A stretch of DNA of 64,000 nucleotides from Pseudarthrobacter psychrotolerans (GTDB lineage: Bacteria; Actinomycetota; Actinomycetes; Actinomycetales; Micrococcaceae): positions 1,984,001 to 2,048,000 of the forward strand of contig NZ_CP047898.1 in the NCBI RefSeq assembly GCF_009911795.1. Reading direction: 5' to 3'. The position numbers were made by a program, and so were the translations under genes. Every line of letters begins with the position of its first letter. The stretch's first letter is position 1. The notes under the pieces were generated by a model. The model did not search any database, had not been told where the DNA came from, and saw only the letters and a program-made list of their open reading frames with translations. This document shows positions 50,144 through 60,842 of the stretch, one piece after another.

Positions 50144-50574
50144 GTCGCCTGACTCTCTTTCAGTTAGTGCTGCTCCCGGTGAGGGCTGCTCTGTTCACTT
50201 TCTTGTTGCATGTGGCTGCCGAAGTATTTGAAGTCTGAACTACCACCCGCCGCACAAGCTGAATCCGGATGAATCCGGGTTCCTCAACCTGCCGACGTAA
50301 CCGACCCCCGCGGTCGGGCGTGTCGCGCTTAGCACGCATACAAATCCGCAGTTCCATGGGGAGTGGGTTATGTTTGGGCTCCCACTTGGACCCTGACACC
50401 CGGCATTATCCGGATCGGGACACGAAGAAGCGCTTGAACAACTCATCTAGTATGCCGGATATTATGCCCAGAAGCGAATCTGCAGGCTGACGGCTCCCCT
50501 TACAGCAGACGTGCCGGCACACTGCGCATTCGGGCCCTGCACCGCCTGGGGTCATTGCCTTCGGCAACATCCGA
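50144..50574. promoter_or_regulatory. Leader of the S10 operon and divergent upstream region of the GH1 gene
   Basis: About 430 bases without a gene. The minus strand should carry the rpsJ promoter and a long untranslated leader. A palindromic AAGCGCTT word at ~50427-50434 with flanks GAAG/GAAC resembles LacI-family operators and would suit sugar control of the beta-glucosidase. A CATACTAGAT-type -10 candidate lies close by on the minus strand. Both are suggestions from sequence only. Confidence 0.35.
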
Positions 50575-52041
50575 ATGGATGATGGGGGAATGACCGTCGA
50601 GAATGACGTTTCCGTCCAGGATCTGGCCGGCCGCTTGCCCAGTTCGTTCACGCTGGGAGTTGCTTCAGCGGCCTTTCAGATCGAGGGCGCCCTGTCCGCT
50701 GACGGGCGTGGTCCCTCCGGCTGGGATGCCTTCGCGGAGAAACCCGGCGCCATCATCGACGGACACTCCCCCGCGGTGGCCTGCGACCACTACCACCGCT
50801 CGCCCGAGGATGTGGCTCTGTTGCGGGACCTCGGCGTGGATTCCTACCGCTTTTCCATCTCCTGGCCGCGGATCCAGCCGGACGGCCGCGGCGCTTTCAA
50901 CAAGCAGGGCCTGGACTTCTACGACCGCCTGATCGACCAGCTGCTCGAAGCCGGCATCTCCCCCATGGCCACCCTCTACCACTGGGACACGCCCCTGCCC
51001 TTGGAACACCGCGGCGGCTGGATGAACAGAGCCACGGCGGAACGCTTCGCGGACTACGCAGCAGAGGCCGGCCGGCGCTTTGGTGATCGCGTGGACCAGT
51101 GGGTCACGCTCAATGAACCAGCCTCGGTGGTGCTCAACGGTTATGCCCTTGGCGTTCATGCCCCCGGACGGGACCTGCTCTTTGACGCTTTTCCCGCCGT
51201 CCACAACCAACTGCTGGCCCATGGCATGGCCGTGCAGGCGCTGCGTGCAGCAGGGGTCCGCGGCGGAATCGGCGTGACCAACCTGCACTCCCCCGTCCGG
51301 CCGGCCACGCGCAAACTTACGGACAGGTACATCGCGGTGGTTTTCGACCTGATGCTCAACCGCATATATGCCGATCCGGTCCTCCTGGGCCGGTACCCCC
51401 GCCCGCCGCTCATCGCCAAGCCCTGGTTCCGGTCGTTCGGCAGAATCCCCGACGCCGATCTCCGCACCATCCACCAGCCCCTGGACTTCTACGGCGTGAA
51501 CTATTACTACCCGACGAAGGTGGCAGCTGGAAGGGGTCCGGCCGAAAGCCCTACGGGTCCCGCCGAAGCCATGGTTCGGGTGCCGTTCCACCAGGAGCCG
51601 TTTCCTGAATACGACACGACGGGATTCGGCTGGCCGGTAGCACCGGAGCACCTGGGTATCCTGCTGCGCGAACTCAAGGACCGGTACAGAGGGGACCTGC
51701 CGCCGCTGTACATCACCGAAAGCGGCGCCAGCTTCCCCGAGCCCGATCATGTGAGCGGCCCCATCCAGGACCGGCAGCGGATCAATTACATCGCGGACCA
51801 CCTGCGGCACGCGCTGGAAGCGACGGCTCCTGGCGGGATCGCCCACGACGTGGACCTCCGCGGCTACTACGTCTGGACCCTGATGGACAACTTCGAATGG
51901 GCTGCAGGGTACTCACAGCGTTTCGGCCTGGTGCACGTGGATTTCGATTCCTTGGAGCGCACACCCAAGCAATCGTTCTATTGGTACCGGGCGCTCAGCC
52001 GGGCCCGGAAGTCACTGGCCGGCGGAGGCCCGCCCGCCTGA
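50575..52041 (+). CDS. GH1 beta-glucosidase
   Basis: Cytoplasmic retaining beta-glycosidase, 488 residues, hydrolysing beta-glucosides such as cellobiose or phospho-free aryl glucosides. LGVASAAFQIEGA opens the barrel. E181 in VTLNEPAS is the acid/base and E382 in LYITESGASF the nucleophile. The C-terminal WTLMDNFEWAAGYSQRFGL binds the sugar. No signal peptide. ATG 50575 is used; ATG 50590 is possible. A LacI-type operator-like word lies ~140 bases upstream. Stands alone between ribosomal genes and a membrane-protein gene. Confidence 0.93.
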   Translation: MDDGGMTVENDVSVQDLAGRLPSSFTLGVASAAFQIEGALSADGRGPSGWDAFAEKPGAIIDGHSPAVACDHYHRSPEDVALLRDLGVDSYRFSISWPRIQPDGRGAFNKQGLDFYDRLIDQLLEAGISPMATLYHWDTPLPLEHRGGWMNRATAERFADYAAEAGRRFGDRVDQWVTLNEPASVVLNGYALGVHAPGRDLLFDAFPAVHNQLLAHGMAVQALRAAGVRGGIGVTNLHSPVRPATRKLTDRYIAVVFDLMLNRIYADPVLLGRYPRPPLIAKPWFRSFGRIPDADLRTIHQPLDFYGVNYYYPTKVAAGRGPAESPTGPAEAMVRVPFHQEPFPEYDTTGFGWPVAPEHLGILLRELKDRYRGDLPPLYITESGASFPEPDHVSGPIQDRQRINYIADHLRHALEATAPGGIAHDVDLRGYYVWTLMDNFEWAAGYSQRFGLVHVDFDSLERTPKQSFYWYRALSRARKSLAGGGPPA

Positions 52042-52077
52042 ACCCCGCCTTACACCCGGCTGAAGCCTGCTGCCCCG

Positions 52078-52203
52078 CTACTTGTCCTTGTTTGCCCGGT
52101 TGATGCGCTTGGCGCGGTCAATCTCGGTGCGGAAATGCTTCTTGGCCCAGAAAACTCCGGCGACCACGGCAACCGCGATGATCAGAAAAATCAGCCATCC
52201 CAT
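52078..52203 (-). CDS. Small single-pass membrane protein, 41 residues
   Basis: MGWLIFLIIAVAVVAGVFW followed by a charged tail (KKHFRTEIDRAKRINRANKDK). One N-terminal helix with a basic cytoplasmic tail. Good ribosome site (GAGGAG about seven bases before the ATG). Its first 13 bases overlap the end of the large membrane-protein gene, so it is probably translated with it. Function unknown. Confidence 0.7.
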   Translation of the reverse strand: MGWLIFLIIAVAVVAGVFWAKKHFRTEIDRAKRINRANKDK

Positions 52204-55200
52204 GATGTACTCCTCTCGCTGTCAGCAACAGTATCAGTGCCTGTGAGACCTTGATTGCCGTCGTGGGACGGCGGGTTGGCCCCGGGGTCCGGCGCCATTT
52301 CTGGCCGCGCGTCCGGCGCCTGACCACTGGTTCCGCGGTTCAGCCGCCAGATGGCGAAGATAATCAGCCCCACGGCGATGAACGCCAACAGCAGGAACGT
52401 ATACTGTCGCATCGCCAACAGAATGCAGGCGGCCACCCCCGCTGCACCCCACCAGACAAACAGCCGCTCGCCCAGGCCAAGGCCTGCCACGAGCAGCAGG
52501 GCGAGAAGCACCAGGACCCACAGTTGCTGTTCACCGGCGCCGCCGAACACTACGCCCAGGCCGCTCAGGGAAAGCAACACAGACGCTGCCCCCACCAGGA
52601 ACCGGCCGGCAGCTTGGTTGCCGGAGAAGTACCGCAAGCCACCGAGGACAGCGGCCAGGACCACATACCACTGAACCACCCAGAACGGACTCGGGAGGCC
52701 GGCCAATATGCGGCCTGTACGGCCACCCGGCGCGTCCAGTTCAAAGATGGCAGCACGCTGGACGGCAACGGTCAGGAGCAGCGCGCCCACTTCCAGGGCG
52801 ATCCGTCGCAGCCGTGGAGGTACCTCAAAGTAGGAAATTCCGACGGCGGCCGCCAGTACTGCCGCAGCCGCCCAGGACGTTGGATCGTGCCGGATTCCAG
52901 CGAAGACCACCAGGACGAGGCCGAGGAAGGCCGCGCCGGCCAGCGACCAACGCCTCACCGGCTCAGCCTGCAACGGGCCGCTGCGCATGAGCCGCACGCC
53001 ATAGAGGGCGGCCGAAGCCACGCCCGCGCCGGTCAGCCACGGCAGGAATCCGCCCCAGCCGCCGGGGACATCCTGATAGGCCGCCGCTGCCAGAGCCACG
53101 GACCCGCTGAGCACGGCCAGGGCTGCCGGCGGATACAGGACCGGCAGATCCTCGACGTGCGACGCGGCAAAACACACGGCCGACAGGACCAGAACAGCCG
53201 CTCCCGTCACCCAGTCGGCCGCCAACGGCGAAATCAACAGTCCAACACCGGCGAACGAGCCGGCGGTAACCAGCCAGAGCCAGTGTTCGACGTCCGCGGC
53301 GCCAGCGTTCTGCTTTCTCCCGTTCTGCGTGAGGCCATCCTGCCGGCCCACGTTTTGTTGCCGTCGCAGGATGCCGGCAGCGGCAGCGAGCAGCGCAACA
53401 CCCAGCAGAGCCATCGCAGTTCCGGTGTGGCTCAGGATCGGCAAAACCAGGAACGTCCCGCCGAACGTCAACACCGGACCCAGGGCGAGCACTCCGAACA
53501 GCACCGCATACACGGAGAAGTAAAGGGCTCCGCGGGCACCGAAGAGTCTCCTGGCCAGCACTGCGGTGACCAGGAGCATCAGCAGTTCCAGCAACACTAC
53601 CCAGCGGCCGCCGTCGTCGTCCTGCGCTAGCAGCCCGACGCCGCCCGGCCTCGTCACGTACGCGAGCGGCAGCAACGCCTGCCCCGCCAGGGTGATCCAG
53701 ACTGCAGCCTGCTGGAAGGGGATGTCCGCCAGACGTGAGCGCATCACCCAGCGGACGGCGTGCTGGACCGCGAGCACCAGGGCGAAGGTCACCGAAACCA
53801 CAGTGGGCGAGGCGGTGATGTCGTAGCTGAGGACCAGGGCGAGCCCTGACGTGAGGACGCGGGCCGCCACAAAATACCAGCCCTTCCTTCCCCGCTGGTG
53901 CTCGGCCACCACCATCAGCGTGGAGTACACAGCGAAGGTGCCCAGGATCAGTTCCACGCGAAGGAATTCGCCCTCGCTGAGGACCAGGAGCACGGAGAAC
54001 GCCAGCGGGGCCAACCAGACGGCACCTGCCTCCCTGCGGAGGTAGTACCCGGCGGCCGCGGCGCCGAGAGCCACGAGTCCTGCAGCGGAGGTTGCCTGCC
54101 AGTCAGCGGAACCGGCCTGCGCCAGGCTGGCGCTGCCCGCCAGCTGGAGAAGGAGCACTGCGCCCGCGTCAGCCAGAATCCCGCGGGGAGCACGACGGCG
54201 GATGGCAGCCACCAGCGGAAGGCACAGCTGAAGTGCCAGCACGGTCACCAGGACCGTCGCCGGACGGACCACTTCGTCCGCGATGACCACCGGCCCTCCG
54301 ACGTCCTGGAGCTGGTGAAAAGCTGTCAAGGCGAGGACCGTGGCTGCCGCCCGGACGAACCACCAGTACGCCCAGCGGTGTTGGCGCAGGCGCAACCGCA
54401 TCGCCGTGATGACCAGATACGCCACCACCAGCAGCAGCGCCACGTTGCCGGAGCCTTGTGAAACGGCCTGGAACGCGACCGCCGCGGCCACCACGGACAT
54501 ACCCAGCGGCAAGGCCTCCCACACCGTTGCAAACCAGTCCGGTTCCGTGGCCGGCCGAGGAACCAGCAGGGCTCCTATGGTCAATGCCGCTGCAAGCTGG
54601 ATGAACAGGCCGACGGCTGTCAGGCCGTGGACCGGCGAGGCCTCAACGAACGGCAGCCCGACCAGGGCCAGCGCACCCCCGGCACCGAAGACGGCCAAGG
54701 TTGCCTCCGGCGCAGACGTCCGCACCCCGAAGCGCTGCAGGAACGCCGTTACGAGCTGCTGGAGCACCAGCGCCACTAACAGTGCGAAAACGGACGCCTC
54801 GGACCGCCCCGGGCCGTCATCCAGAACGGCCGCGACAGCTACCGGAACCGTGCCAGTGAGGGCCAACCGGGATCCCAGAACCAACCGGCCACGGAAATCA
54901 CCTGTAGCGAAGACCCCGCGGATCGCCCAGAAGCAGGAGGCCAGGAGCAGCATTACGGCGAGCGGCCACGCGCCCATCGAAGGAGAAACGATGCCGGCCA
55001 AGACCAGTACGGCAACTGGTGCCCATTCGGCCCGGCCGGCCCACCTGGCGGCGAGCACCATGCCCGCGCCCATAGATATGGCCACCGGCACCCACAGCGG
55101 CACCGTTGCGCCCGTTTCGACCGAACCGTACCCCTCAATAGCGCGGAAGAAGCCAACGGCCATCTCCTGAACGCTGAACGCGGTGGTGGCCGCGAGTTGG

Positions 55201-56579
55201 AGAGCAAACGTGACCCGGGCATCAATCTGCCAACGTTGTCCGGCGGCGTTTTGACTGTTGCCGGCGGCCGACGGGTCTGCCTGCCGCTGGGGAAACCAGC
55301 TGGTCAGCCTGGCCGACAGAAGCACTACGCCCATGGCCTGGGTGGCGAGCAGTACGCCGGCGGCGAGCAGGGCGTCGGTCCCCCGGCCGGTCAAATGCCA
55401 GATTTCGACGATGGCAGCCACAGTGACGGCGGCCCGTGCCGCGTAGAAGTTGATCAGCCGGAACCGCCCCGGAACAGCGGCCATCAGAGCGAAATAGATA
55501 GCGCACATCCCGATGACCAGTGCGTACTCAGCTTTGTCCAAGAGCAACGGAACGCAGGTCGCAGCGGCGGCCACAGCGGGCACCACCAACGGGTGCAAGA
55601 CCATCAGCGGCCTGACATACACCGGCGGCAACCAGCCCGGCCGGGCGAGGGCAAGGCCCGACAGCAACACGGCCACGGCGATGAGCACAGCGAAATACCA
55701 AACAAGCGCCCCACCCAGGATTGAAACGCCGGAGAACGCCGTGGAGGCCACAAACGTGAGGGAAAGGTACACCAGGACCCTGCTCTCCAGCCGGACCGCC
55801 GCCGCAACGTAGGCGGCAGTACCAATCACGGACGTGATAAGCCACGCGGCCGGGCCGTGATGCAGGGCGAAATTGAACAAGGCCAGGCCGGTCACAGGAA
55901 CAAGCGCGAGCCCGGTGCCGGTGAAGGCCACCGCGGCCGGCTTCAGCCGCGGAACCCGGGCGTGCAGTACAAACCCCGCGCCATAAAACAGCGCCGTGAC
56001 AGCGCAGACACCGGCGAAACGCAACATGGGCGGCAGGCTCGTCCCGATGAAGAGCGCTGCGGCAGCCACCAGCAGCAGGCTGGCCACGTACAGCGTGATG
56101 TTGATGTTCTGCCGGTCCCGCTTTTCACGCCGGGCCTGGCGCTCGGCGGGTGTCTCCGGGTATGTCTGGAAGGAGGCGGCCGGGAACTGCGGCGGTATCC
56201 CCGGCGGCACCGGCGCGATGGGCGACAGCGACGAAACTGACGTCGGAACTGATGGCGCCGGGATTATCATTCGTGCAGGTGCTACCGGCGACGACCCCGG
56301 TGGCATCGGCGAAACTTCCGCCAAAGGCGACGCCGGCACATGGGATTTGCTGACGTCGGCGGGCACTGATGCCGCCTGCATGGGCACACTGCTGACTGCC
56401 GCCGTCGTGCCCTCCCTCAGGGGAATGCCCTCCCACAACGGCGAGTCCGCGCTGACCGAACTGAGCGATTCAGTAACCGCCGGCCCCGGCTGGCCTGATG
56501 CCTGAAGCTTGGCCGTGGCGTCAAGCCACCCCTGAAGGTGGCCGGCGCGGTAACCCGCTTCATAAGATTCGTCCGTCAT
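52191..56579 (-). CDS. Very large polytopic membrane protein, unknown function
   Basis: A 1462-residue protein. The N-terminus (MTDESYEAGYRAGHLQGWLD) is soluble. A Pro/Ser/Val-rich linker reaches ~residue 140 and a short basic/coiled segment (ERQARREKRDRQN) precedes the membrane part. From ~155 to ~1415 there are roughly 40 hydrophobic helices in a regular pattern, and then a Pro/Asp/Gly-rich tail. It resembles the large 'SCO7613 C-terminal' or DUF2339-like membrane proteins of actinobacteria in build, but I recognise no catalytic motif. ATG 56579 has GGAGAGGG upstream. Single gene plus the small protein at its end. Confidence 0.85.
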   Translation of the reverse strand: MTDESYEAGYRAGHLQGWLDATAKLQASGQPGPAVTESLSSVSADSPLWEGIPLREGTTAAVSSVPMQAASVPADVSKSHVPASPLAEVSPMPPGSSPVAPARMIIPAPSVPTSVSSLSPIAPVPPGIPPQFPAASFQTYPETPAERQARREKRDRQNINITLYVASLLLVAAAALFIGTSLPPMLRFAGVCAVTALFYGAGFVLHARVPRLKPAAVAFTGTGLALVPVTGLALFNFALHHGPAAWLITSVIGTAAYVAAAVRLESRVLVYLSLTFVASTAFSGVSILGGALVWYFAVLIAVAVLLSGLALARPGWLPPVYVRPLMVLHPLVVPAVAAAATCVPLLLDKAEYALVIGMCAIYFALMAAVPGRFRLINFYAARAAVTVAAIVEIWHLTGRGTDALLAAGVLLATQAMGVVLLSARLTSWFPQRQADPSAAGNSQNAAGQRWQIDARVTFALQLAATTAFSVQEMAVGFFRAIEGYGSVETGATVPLWVPVAISMGAGMVLAARWAGRAEWAPVAVLVLAGIVSPSMGAWPLAVMLLLASCFWAIRGVFATGDFRGRLVLGSRLALTGTVPVAVAAVLDDGPGRSEASVFALLVALVLQQLVTAFLQRFGVRTSAPEATLAVFGAGGALALVGLPFVEASPVHGLTAVGLFIQLAAALTIGALLVPRPATEPDWFATVWEALPLGMSVVAAAVAFQAVSQGSGNVALLLVVAYLVITAMRLRLRQHRWAYWWFVRAAATVLALTAFHQLQDVGGPVVIADEVVRPATVLVTVLALQLCLPLVAAIRRRAPRGILADAGAVLLLQLAGSASLAQAGSADWQATSAAGLVALGAAAAGYYLRREAGAVWLAPLAFSVLLVLSEGEFLRVELILGTFAVYSTLMVVAEHQRGRKGWYFVAARVLTSGLALVLSYDITASPTVVSVTFALVLAVQHAVRWVMRSRLADIPFQQAAVWITLAGQALLPLAYVTRPGGVGLLAQDDDGGRWVVLLELLMLLVTAVLARRLFGARGALYFSVYAVLFGVLALGPVLTFGGTFLVLPILSHTGTAMALLGVALLAAAAGILRRQQNVGRQDGLTQNGRKQNAGAADVEHWLWLVTAGSFAGVGLLISPLAADWVTGAAVLVLSAVCFAASHVEDLPVLYPPAALAVLSGSVALAAAAYQDVPGGWGGFLPWLTGAGVASAALYGVRLMRSGPLQAEPVRRWSLAGAAFLGLVLVVFAGIRHDPTSWAAAAVLAAAVGISYFEVPPRLRRIALEVGALLLTVAVQRAAIFELDAPGGRTGRILAGLPSPFWVVQWYVVLAAVLGGLRYFSGNQAAGRFLVGAASVLLSLSGLGVVFGGAGEQQLWVLVLLALLLVAGLGLGERLFVWWGAAGVAACILLAMRQYTFLLLAFIAVGLIIFAIWRLNRGTSGQAPDARPEMAPDPGANPPSHDGNQGLTGTDTVADSERSTSWDG

Positions 56580-56648
56580 GGCGGTCCCTCTCCAAAGGGC
56601 AGGCCTGCCTGCAAAGTTAATCCATTGATTGGATTAACTGTAGCAAAG

Positions 56649-56680
56649 AACAGCCCCGCTGCAATAGCAGCGGGGCTGTT
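56649..56680 (-). terminator. Terminator of tuf
   Basis: Perfect 14-base arms AACAGCCCCGCTGC and GCAGCGGGGCTGTT around AATA, downstream of the tuf stop on the minus strand. Confidence 0.88.
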
Positions 56681-56734
56681 CCACACTTTGCGTCAGGCCG
56701 TTAGGCGGCCTTCAGCTCCGTAATCAACAAGTAA

Positions 56735-57925
56735 TTACTTGATGATCTTGGTAACGCGTCCTGAACCAACGGTGCGGCCGCCTTCGCGGATAGCGAAGCC
56801 GAGGCCCTCTTCCATGGCGATGGGCTGGATGAGCGCAACGGTCATCTCAGTGTTGTCGCCAGGCATAACCATTTCCGTGCCTTCCGGCAGGGTGATAACG
56901 CCGGTTACGTCCGTGGTGCGGAAGTAGAACTGCGGGCGGTAGTTCGAGTAGAACGGGTTGTGACGTCCGCCTTCGTCCTTGGAGAGGATGTAGACGTTGG
57001 CCTCGAAGTCGGTGTGCGGGGTGATGGAACCCGGCTTGACGACAACCTGGCCACGCTCTACGTCATCACGCTTCAGACCGCGGAGCAGGAGGCCACAGTT
57101 CTCGCCGGCCCATGCTTCGTCGAGCTGCTTGTGGAACATCTCGATACCGGTAACCGTGGTCTTCTGGACCGGACGGATGCCGACGATCTCGACCTCGGAG
57201 TTGATGCCGAGGGTGCCGCGCTCGGCGCGGCCGGTCACAACCGTGCCACGGCCGGTGATGGTGAAGACGTCTTCGATCGGCATCAGGAAGGGCTTGTCCT
57301 TGTCGCGGATCGGGTCCGGGACATTCTCGTCGACAGCTTCCATGAGGTCCTCGATGGACTTGACCCACACCGGGTCGCCTTCGAGGGCCTTCAGGCCGGA
57401 AACGCGAACAACCGGAGCGTCGTCGCCATCGAAGCCCTGAGCAGAAAGCAGCTCACGAACTTCCATTTCAACGAGGTCCAGCAGTTCTTCGTCGTCAACC
57501 ATGTCCGACTTGTTCAGCGCAACCAGCAGGTAGGGAACGCCAACCTGGCGGGCAAGCAGAACGTGCTCGCGGGTCTGAGCCATCGGGCCGTCAGTGGCGG
57601 CAACCACGAGGATTGCACCGTCCATCTGTGCAGCACCGGTGATCATGTTCTTGATGTAGTCAGCGTGACCCGGAGCATCTACGTGTGCGTAGTGGCGCTT
57701 CTCGGTCTGGTACTCAACGTGGGAGATGTTGATGGTAATGCCGCGCTGACGCTCTTCGGGAGCAGAGTCAATAGACGCGAAGTCGCGCTGCTCGTTGAGA
57801 GTCGGGTACTTGTCGTACAGCACCTTGGAAATGGCGGCAGTCAGCGTCGTCTTACCGTGGTCAACGTGACCAATGGTGCCGATGTTGACGTGCGGCTTAG
57901 TCCGCTCGAACTTTGCCTTTGCCAC
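56735..57925 (-). CDS. tuf: Elongation factor Tu
   Basis: GTPase that brings aminoacyl-tRNA to the ribosome, 396 residues. P loop [21 protein letters not shown] (G3), NKSDMVDD (G4), and domains 2 and 3 through SGRVTKIIK at the C-terminus. Follows fusA with a 261-base gap that probably carries an additional tuf promoter. Confidence 0.98.
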   Translation of the reverse strand: MAKAKFERTKPHVNIGTIGHVDHGKTTLTAAISKVLYDKYPTLNEQRDFASIDSAPEERQRGITINISHVEYQTEKRHYAHVDAPGHADYIKNMITGAAQMDGAILVVAATDGPMAQTREHVLLARQVGVPYLLVALNKSDMVDDEELLDLVEMEVRELLSAQGFDGDDAPVVRVSGLKALEGDPVWVKSIEDLMEAVDENVPDPIRDKDKPFLMPIEDVFTITGRGTVVTGRAERGTLGINSEVEIVGIRPVQKTTVTGIEMFHKQLDEAWAGENCGLLLRGLKRDDVERGQVVVKPGSITPHTDFEANVYILSKDEGGRHNPFYSNYRPQFYFRTTDVTGVITLPEGTEMVMPGDNTEMTVALIQPIAMEEGLGFAIREGGRTVGSGRVTKIIK

Positions 57926-58186
57926 AGGTTCCTCCTAGAACGTTTTCAAATGACTTACCCTTCAACCGCGCTTATCGCGGCAGAAACTCAGGCAAGTCTA
58001 CTTGGGGGGCTTTGGATTGGTGAAATTGCAGATTCAGGAACTAATACTAGTCCCTCGAGCCTGTTCGTGCAGATGGCCGGAGCCCGGCTTGACCGGACTG
58101 CATCTGACCGGGACCCGGCCACCTGCACCAGGTGAGCTTCCGTGAACCGGAAACGCACCCGAGTTTTTGCTGCGAAAGTCGGAAGA
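57926..58186 (-). promoter_or_regulatory. fusA-tuf intergenic region
   Basis: 261 bases without a gene. The length within an otherwise compact operon suggests a separate tuf promoter. A short inverted repeat CCGCGCTTATCGCGG lies near 57966. No box was assigned with confidence. Confidence 0.35.
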
Positions 58187-60301
58187 CTACTCGCCGCGGT
58201 TCTTCTGGATGATCTCGTCGGCAAATGCCTTCGGGACCTCCGCGTAGCTGTGGAACGTCATGGAGTACACAGCGCGGCCCTGGGTCTTCGAGCGCAGGTC
58301 ACCGATGTAGCCGAACATGCCGGACAGCGGGACGTGCGCACGGATGACCTTGACACCCTGTGCATCTTCCATGGACTGCATCTGGCCACGGCGGGAGTTG
58401 AGGTCACCGATTACTTCACCCATGTATTCCTCAGGCGTGCGGACCTCTACATCCATCAGCGGTTCGAGCAGGATGGGGTTCGCCTTGCGTGCGGCTTCCT
58501 TGAAAGCCATACGGCCCGCGATCTTGAACGCCATTTCCGAAGAGTCAACATCGTGGTAGGCGCCGTCAATCAGCGTTGCCTTGATGCCAACAACCGGGTA
58601 ACCGGCCAGGACGCCGTCGTTCAGTGCATCCTGGATGCCGGCGTCAACCGACGGGATGTATTCGCGGGGAATACGGCCACCGGTCACCTTGTTCTCGAAC
58701 TCGTACAGCTCGCCGTCGGAAGTGTCCAACGGCGCGATGGCAATCTGGATCTTTGCGAACTGTCCGGAACCACCGGTTTGCTTCTTGTGCGTGTAGTCGT
58801 GACGCGCAACAACATTCTTGATGGTTTCGCGGTAAGCGACCTGCGGCTTGCCGACGTTGGCCTCGACCTTGAATTCGCGGCGCATGCGGTCCACCAGGAT
58901 GTCCAGGTGGAGCTCGCCCATGCCGGCGATGATGGTCTGACCGGTGTCCACGTTGAGGGAGACCTGGAAGGTCGGGTCCTCAGCGGAGAGCTTCTGGATG
59001 GCCAGGGAGAGCTTCTCCTGGTCACCCTTGGTGTTCGGTTCGATGGCAACCGAGATCACGGGCTCCGGGAAGCTCATGGACTCAAGGACGATCTGGTTGC
59101 TGGAGTCACACAGGGTGTCGCCCGTGGTGGTGTCCTTCAGCCCGATCGCTGCGTAGATGTGGCCGGCGGTAGCGCCCTCGACAGGCATTTCCTTGTTGGC
59201 GTGCATCTGGAACAGCTTGCCGATGCGCTCCTTCTTGCCCTTGGTGGAGTTGACCACCTGAGCACCGGCTTCGACGTGACCGGAGTACACGCGGATGAAG
59301 GTGAGCTGGCCGAAGAAGGGGTGGGTCGCAATCTTGAACGCCAGAGCCGAGAACGGCTCTTCGGAGGAAGGCGCGCGGGTCAGTTCCTTCTCTTCGTCGC
59401 GAGGATCGTGACCGATCATCGGCGGGACGTCGAGCGGGTTCGGCAGGTAGTCAACGACGGCGTCAAGCATCGGCTGAACGCCGCGGTTCTTGAACGCGGA
59501 GCCACAGAAGACCGGGTAGAGCTCGGAATTGATCGTCATCTTGCGGATGCCGGCCTTGAGCTCCTCGATGGTGAGTTCTTCACCTTCGAGGTACTTCTCC
59601 ATGAGCTCTTCGGTAGCGTCAGCCACCGTCTCAACGAGGGCAGCGCGGTATTCCTTGGCCTTCTCCAGCAGATCCGCGGGGATCTCCTGGATCTCGTACT
59701 TGGCGCCCATGGTGACGTCACCCTTGGAGTCACCGGGCCAGACCAGCGCACGCATTTCCAGGATGTCCACAACGCCAATGAAGTCGTTCTCGGCACCGAT
59801 CGGCAGCTGCATAACCAGCGGCTTGGCACCAAGGCGGCCGATGATGGTGTCTACCGTGAAGTAGAAGTCAGCGCCGAGCTTGTCCATCTTGTTGACGAAG
59901 CAGATGCGCGGAACGTTGTACTTGTCAGCCTGGCGCCAAACGGTCTCAGACTGCGGCTCAACACCTTCTTTACCATCGAACACGGCAACGGCGCCGTCGA
60001 GGACGCGCAGGGAGCGCTCAACCTCTACGGTGAAGTCAACGTGGCCGGGAGTGTCAATGATGTTGATCTGGTTGTTGTCCCAGAAGCAGGTCACGGCGGC
60101 AGACGTGATGGTGATGCCGCGTTCCTTCTCCTGTTCCATCCAGTCAGTCGTCGAAGCGCCGTCGTGCGTTTCGCCGATCTTGTGGTTCACACCTGTGTAG
60201 AACAGAATGCGCTCGGTGGTGGTGGTCTTGCCAGCATCGATGTGGGCCATGATGCCGATGTTGCGGACCTTACTAAGGTCTGTAAGCACGTCCTGTGCCA
60301 C
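58187..60301 (-). CDS. fusA: Elongation factor G
   Basis: Translocase GTPase of 704 residues: [19 protein letters not shown] (P loop), [19 protein letters not shown], then domains II-V with the characteristic [18 protein letters not shown] end. Between rpsG and tuf, as in the str operon. Confidence 0.98.
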   Translation of the reverse strand: MAQDVLTDLSKVRNIGIMAHIDAGKTTTTERILFYTGVNHKIGETHDGASTTDWMEQEKERGITITSAAVTCFWDNNQINIIDTPGHVDFTVEVERSLRVLDGAVAVFDGKEGVEPQSETVWRQADKYNVPRICFVNKMDKLGADFYFTVDTIIGRLGAKPLVMQLPIGAENDFIGVVDILEMRALVWPGDSKGDVTMGAKYEIQEIPADLLEKAKEYRAALVETVADATEELMEKYLEGEELTIEELKAGIRKMTINSELYPVFCGSAFKNRGVQPMLDAVVDYLPNPLDVPPMIGHDPRDEEKELTRAPSSEEPFSALAFKIATHPFFGQLTFIRVYSGHVEAGAQVVNSTKGKKERIGKLFQMHANKEMPVEGATAGHIYAAIGLKDTTTGDTLCDSSNQIVLESMSFPEPVISVAIEPNTKGDQEKLSLAIQKLSAEDPTFQVSLNVDTGQTIIAGMGELHLDILVDRMRREFKVEANVGKPQVAYRETIKNVVARHDYTHKKQTGGSGQFAKIQIAIAPLDTSDGELYEFENKVTGGRIPREYIPSVDAGIQDALNDGVLAGYPVVGIKATLIDGAYHDVDSSEMAFKIAGRMAFKEAARKANPILLEPLMDVEVRTPEEYMGEVIGDLNSRRGQMQSMEDAQGVKVIRAHVPLSGMFGYIGDLRSKTQGRAVYSMTFHSYAEVPKAFADEIIQKNRGE

Positions 60302-60331
60302 GGTGTCTCCCTTTCGGATGGACTACGCGTT

Positions 60332-60359
60332 CGCCGCCGGCTCAGTCGAGCCGGCGGCG
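60332..60359 (-). other. Perfect hairpin between rpsG and fusA
   Basis: Arms CGCCGCCGGCTC and GAGCCGGCGGCG around AGTC, with no T tract. Within the str operon it may mark an RNA-processing or attenuation point. Confidence 0.5.
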
Positions 60360-60370
60360 TCCGGGAAGTA

Positions 60371-60841
60371 TTACCAGCGGTAGTGTGCGAAGGCCTTGTT
60401 GGACTCGGCCATCTTGTGGGTGTCTTCGCGACGCTTCACAGCGGCACCGAGACCGTTGGAGGCATCCAGGATTTCGTTCTGGAGGCGCTCGGTCATGGTC
60501 TTTTCACGGCGGGCCTTGGAGTAGCCAACCAGCCAACGCAGGGCGAGGGCGGTGGAGCGGCCCGGCTTGACCTCAACCGGAACCTGGTAGGTAGCGCCAC
60601 CAACGCGGCGTGAGCGGACCTCGAGGGAAGGCTTGACGTTCTCCATGGCCTTCTTGAGGGCTGCTACGGGGTCGCCGCCGGACTTGGCGCGGGCGCCTTC
60701 GAGGGCACCGTAAACAATGCGCTCTGCGGTGGACTTCTTACCGTCAACCAGCACCTTGTTGATCAGCTGGGTAACCAGCGGGGAGCCGTAAACGGGATCT
60801 AGTACGAGCGGCCGCTTGGGGGCCGGACCCTTGCGAGGCAT
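60371..60841 (-). CDS. rpsG: 30S ribosomal protein S7 (uS7)
   Basis: Head-assembly protein of 156 residues: [40 protein letters not shown] and the C-terminal [17 protein letters not shown]. Directly follows rpsL with one base between. Confidence 0.98.
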   Translation of the reverse strand: MPRKGPAPKRPLVLDPVYGSPLVTQLINKVLVDGKKSTAERIVYGALEGARAKSGGDPVAALKKAMENVKPSLEVRSRRVGGATYQVPVEVKPGRSTALALRWLVGYSKARREKTMTERLQNEILDASNGLGAAVKRREDTHKMAESNKAFAHYRW

Positions 60842-60842
60842 A

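Noticed and set aside
52251..53630. A 459-codon open frame opposite the large membrane-protein gene
   Set aside because: Gln/Arg/His-rich composition typical of the complement of a membrane-protein gene; no recognisable domain.
58142..60613. An 823-codon open frame on the plus strand opposite fusA and rpsG
   Set aside because: It mirrors the complement of EF-G and S7 in a high-GC genome where antisense frames stay open by chance. The protein has no family similarity or ribosome site.
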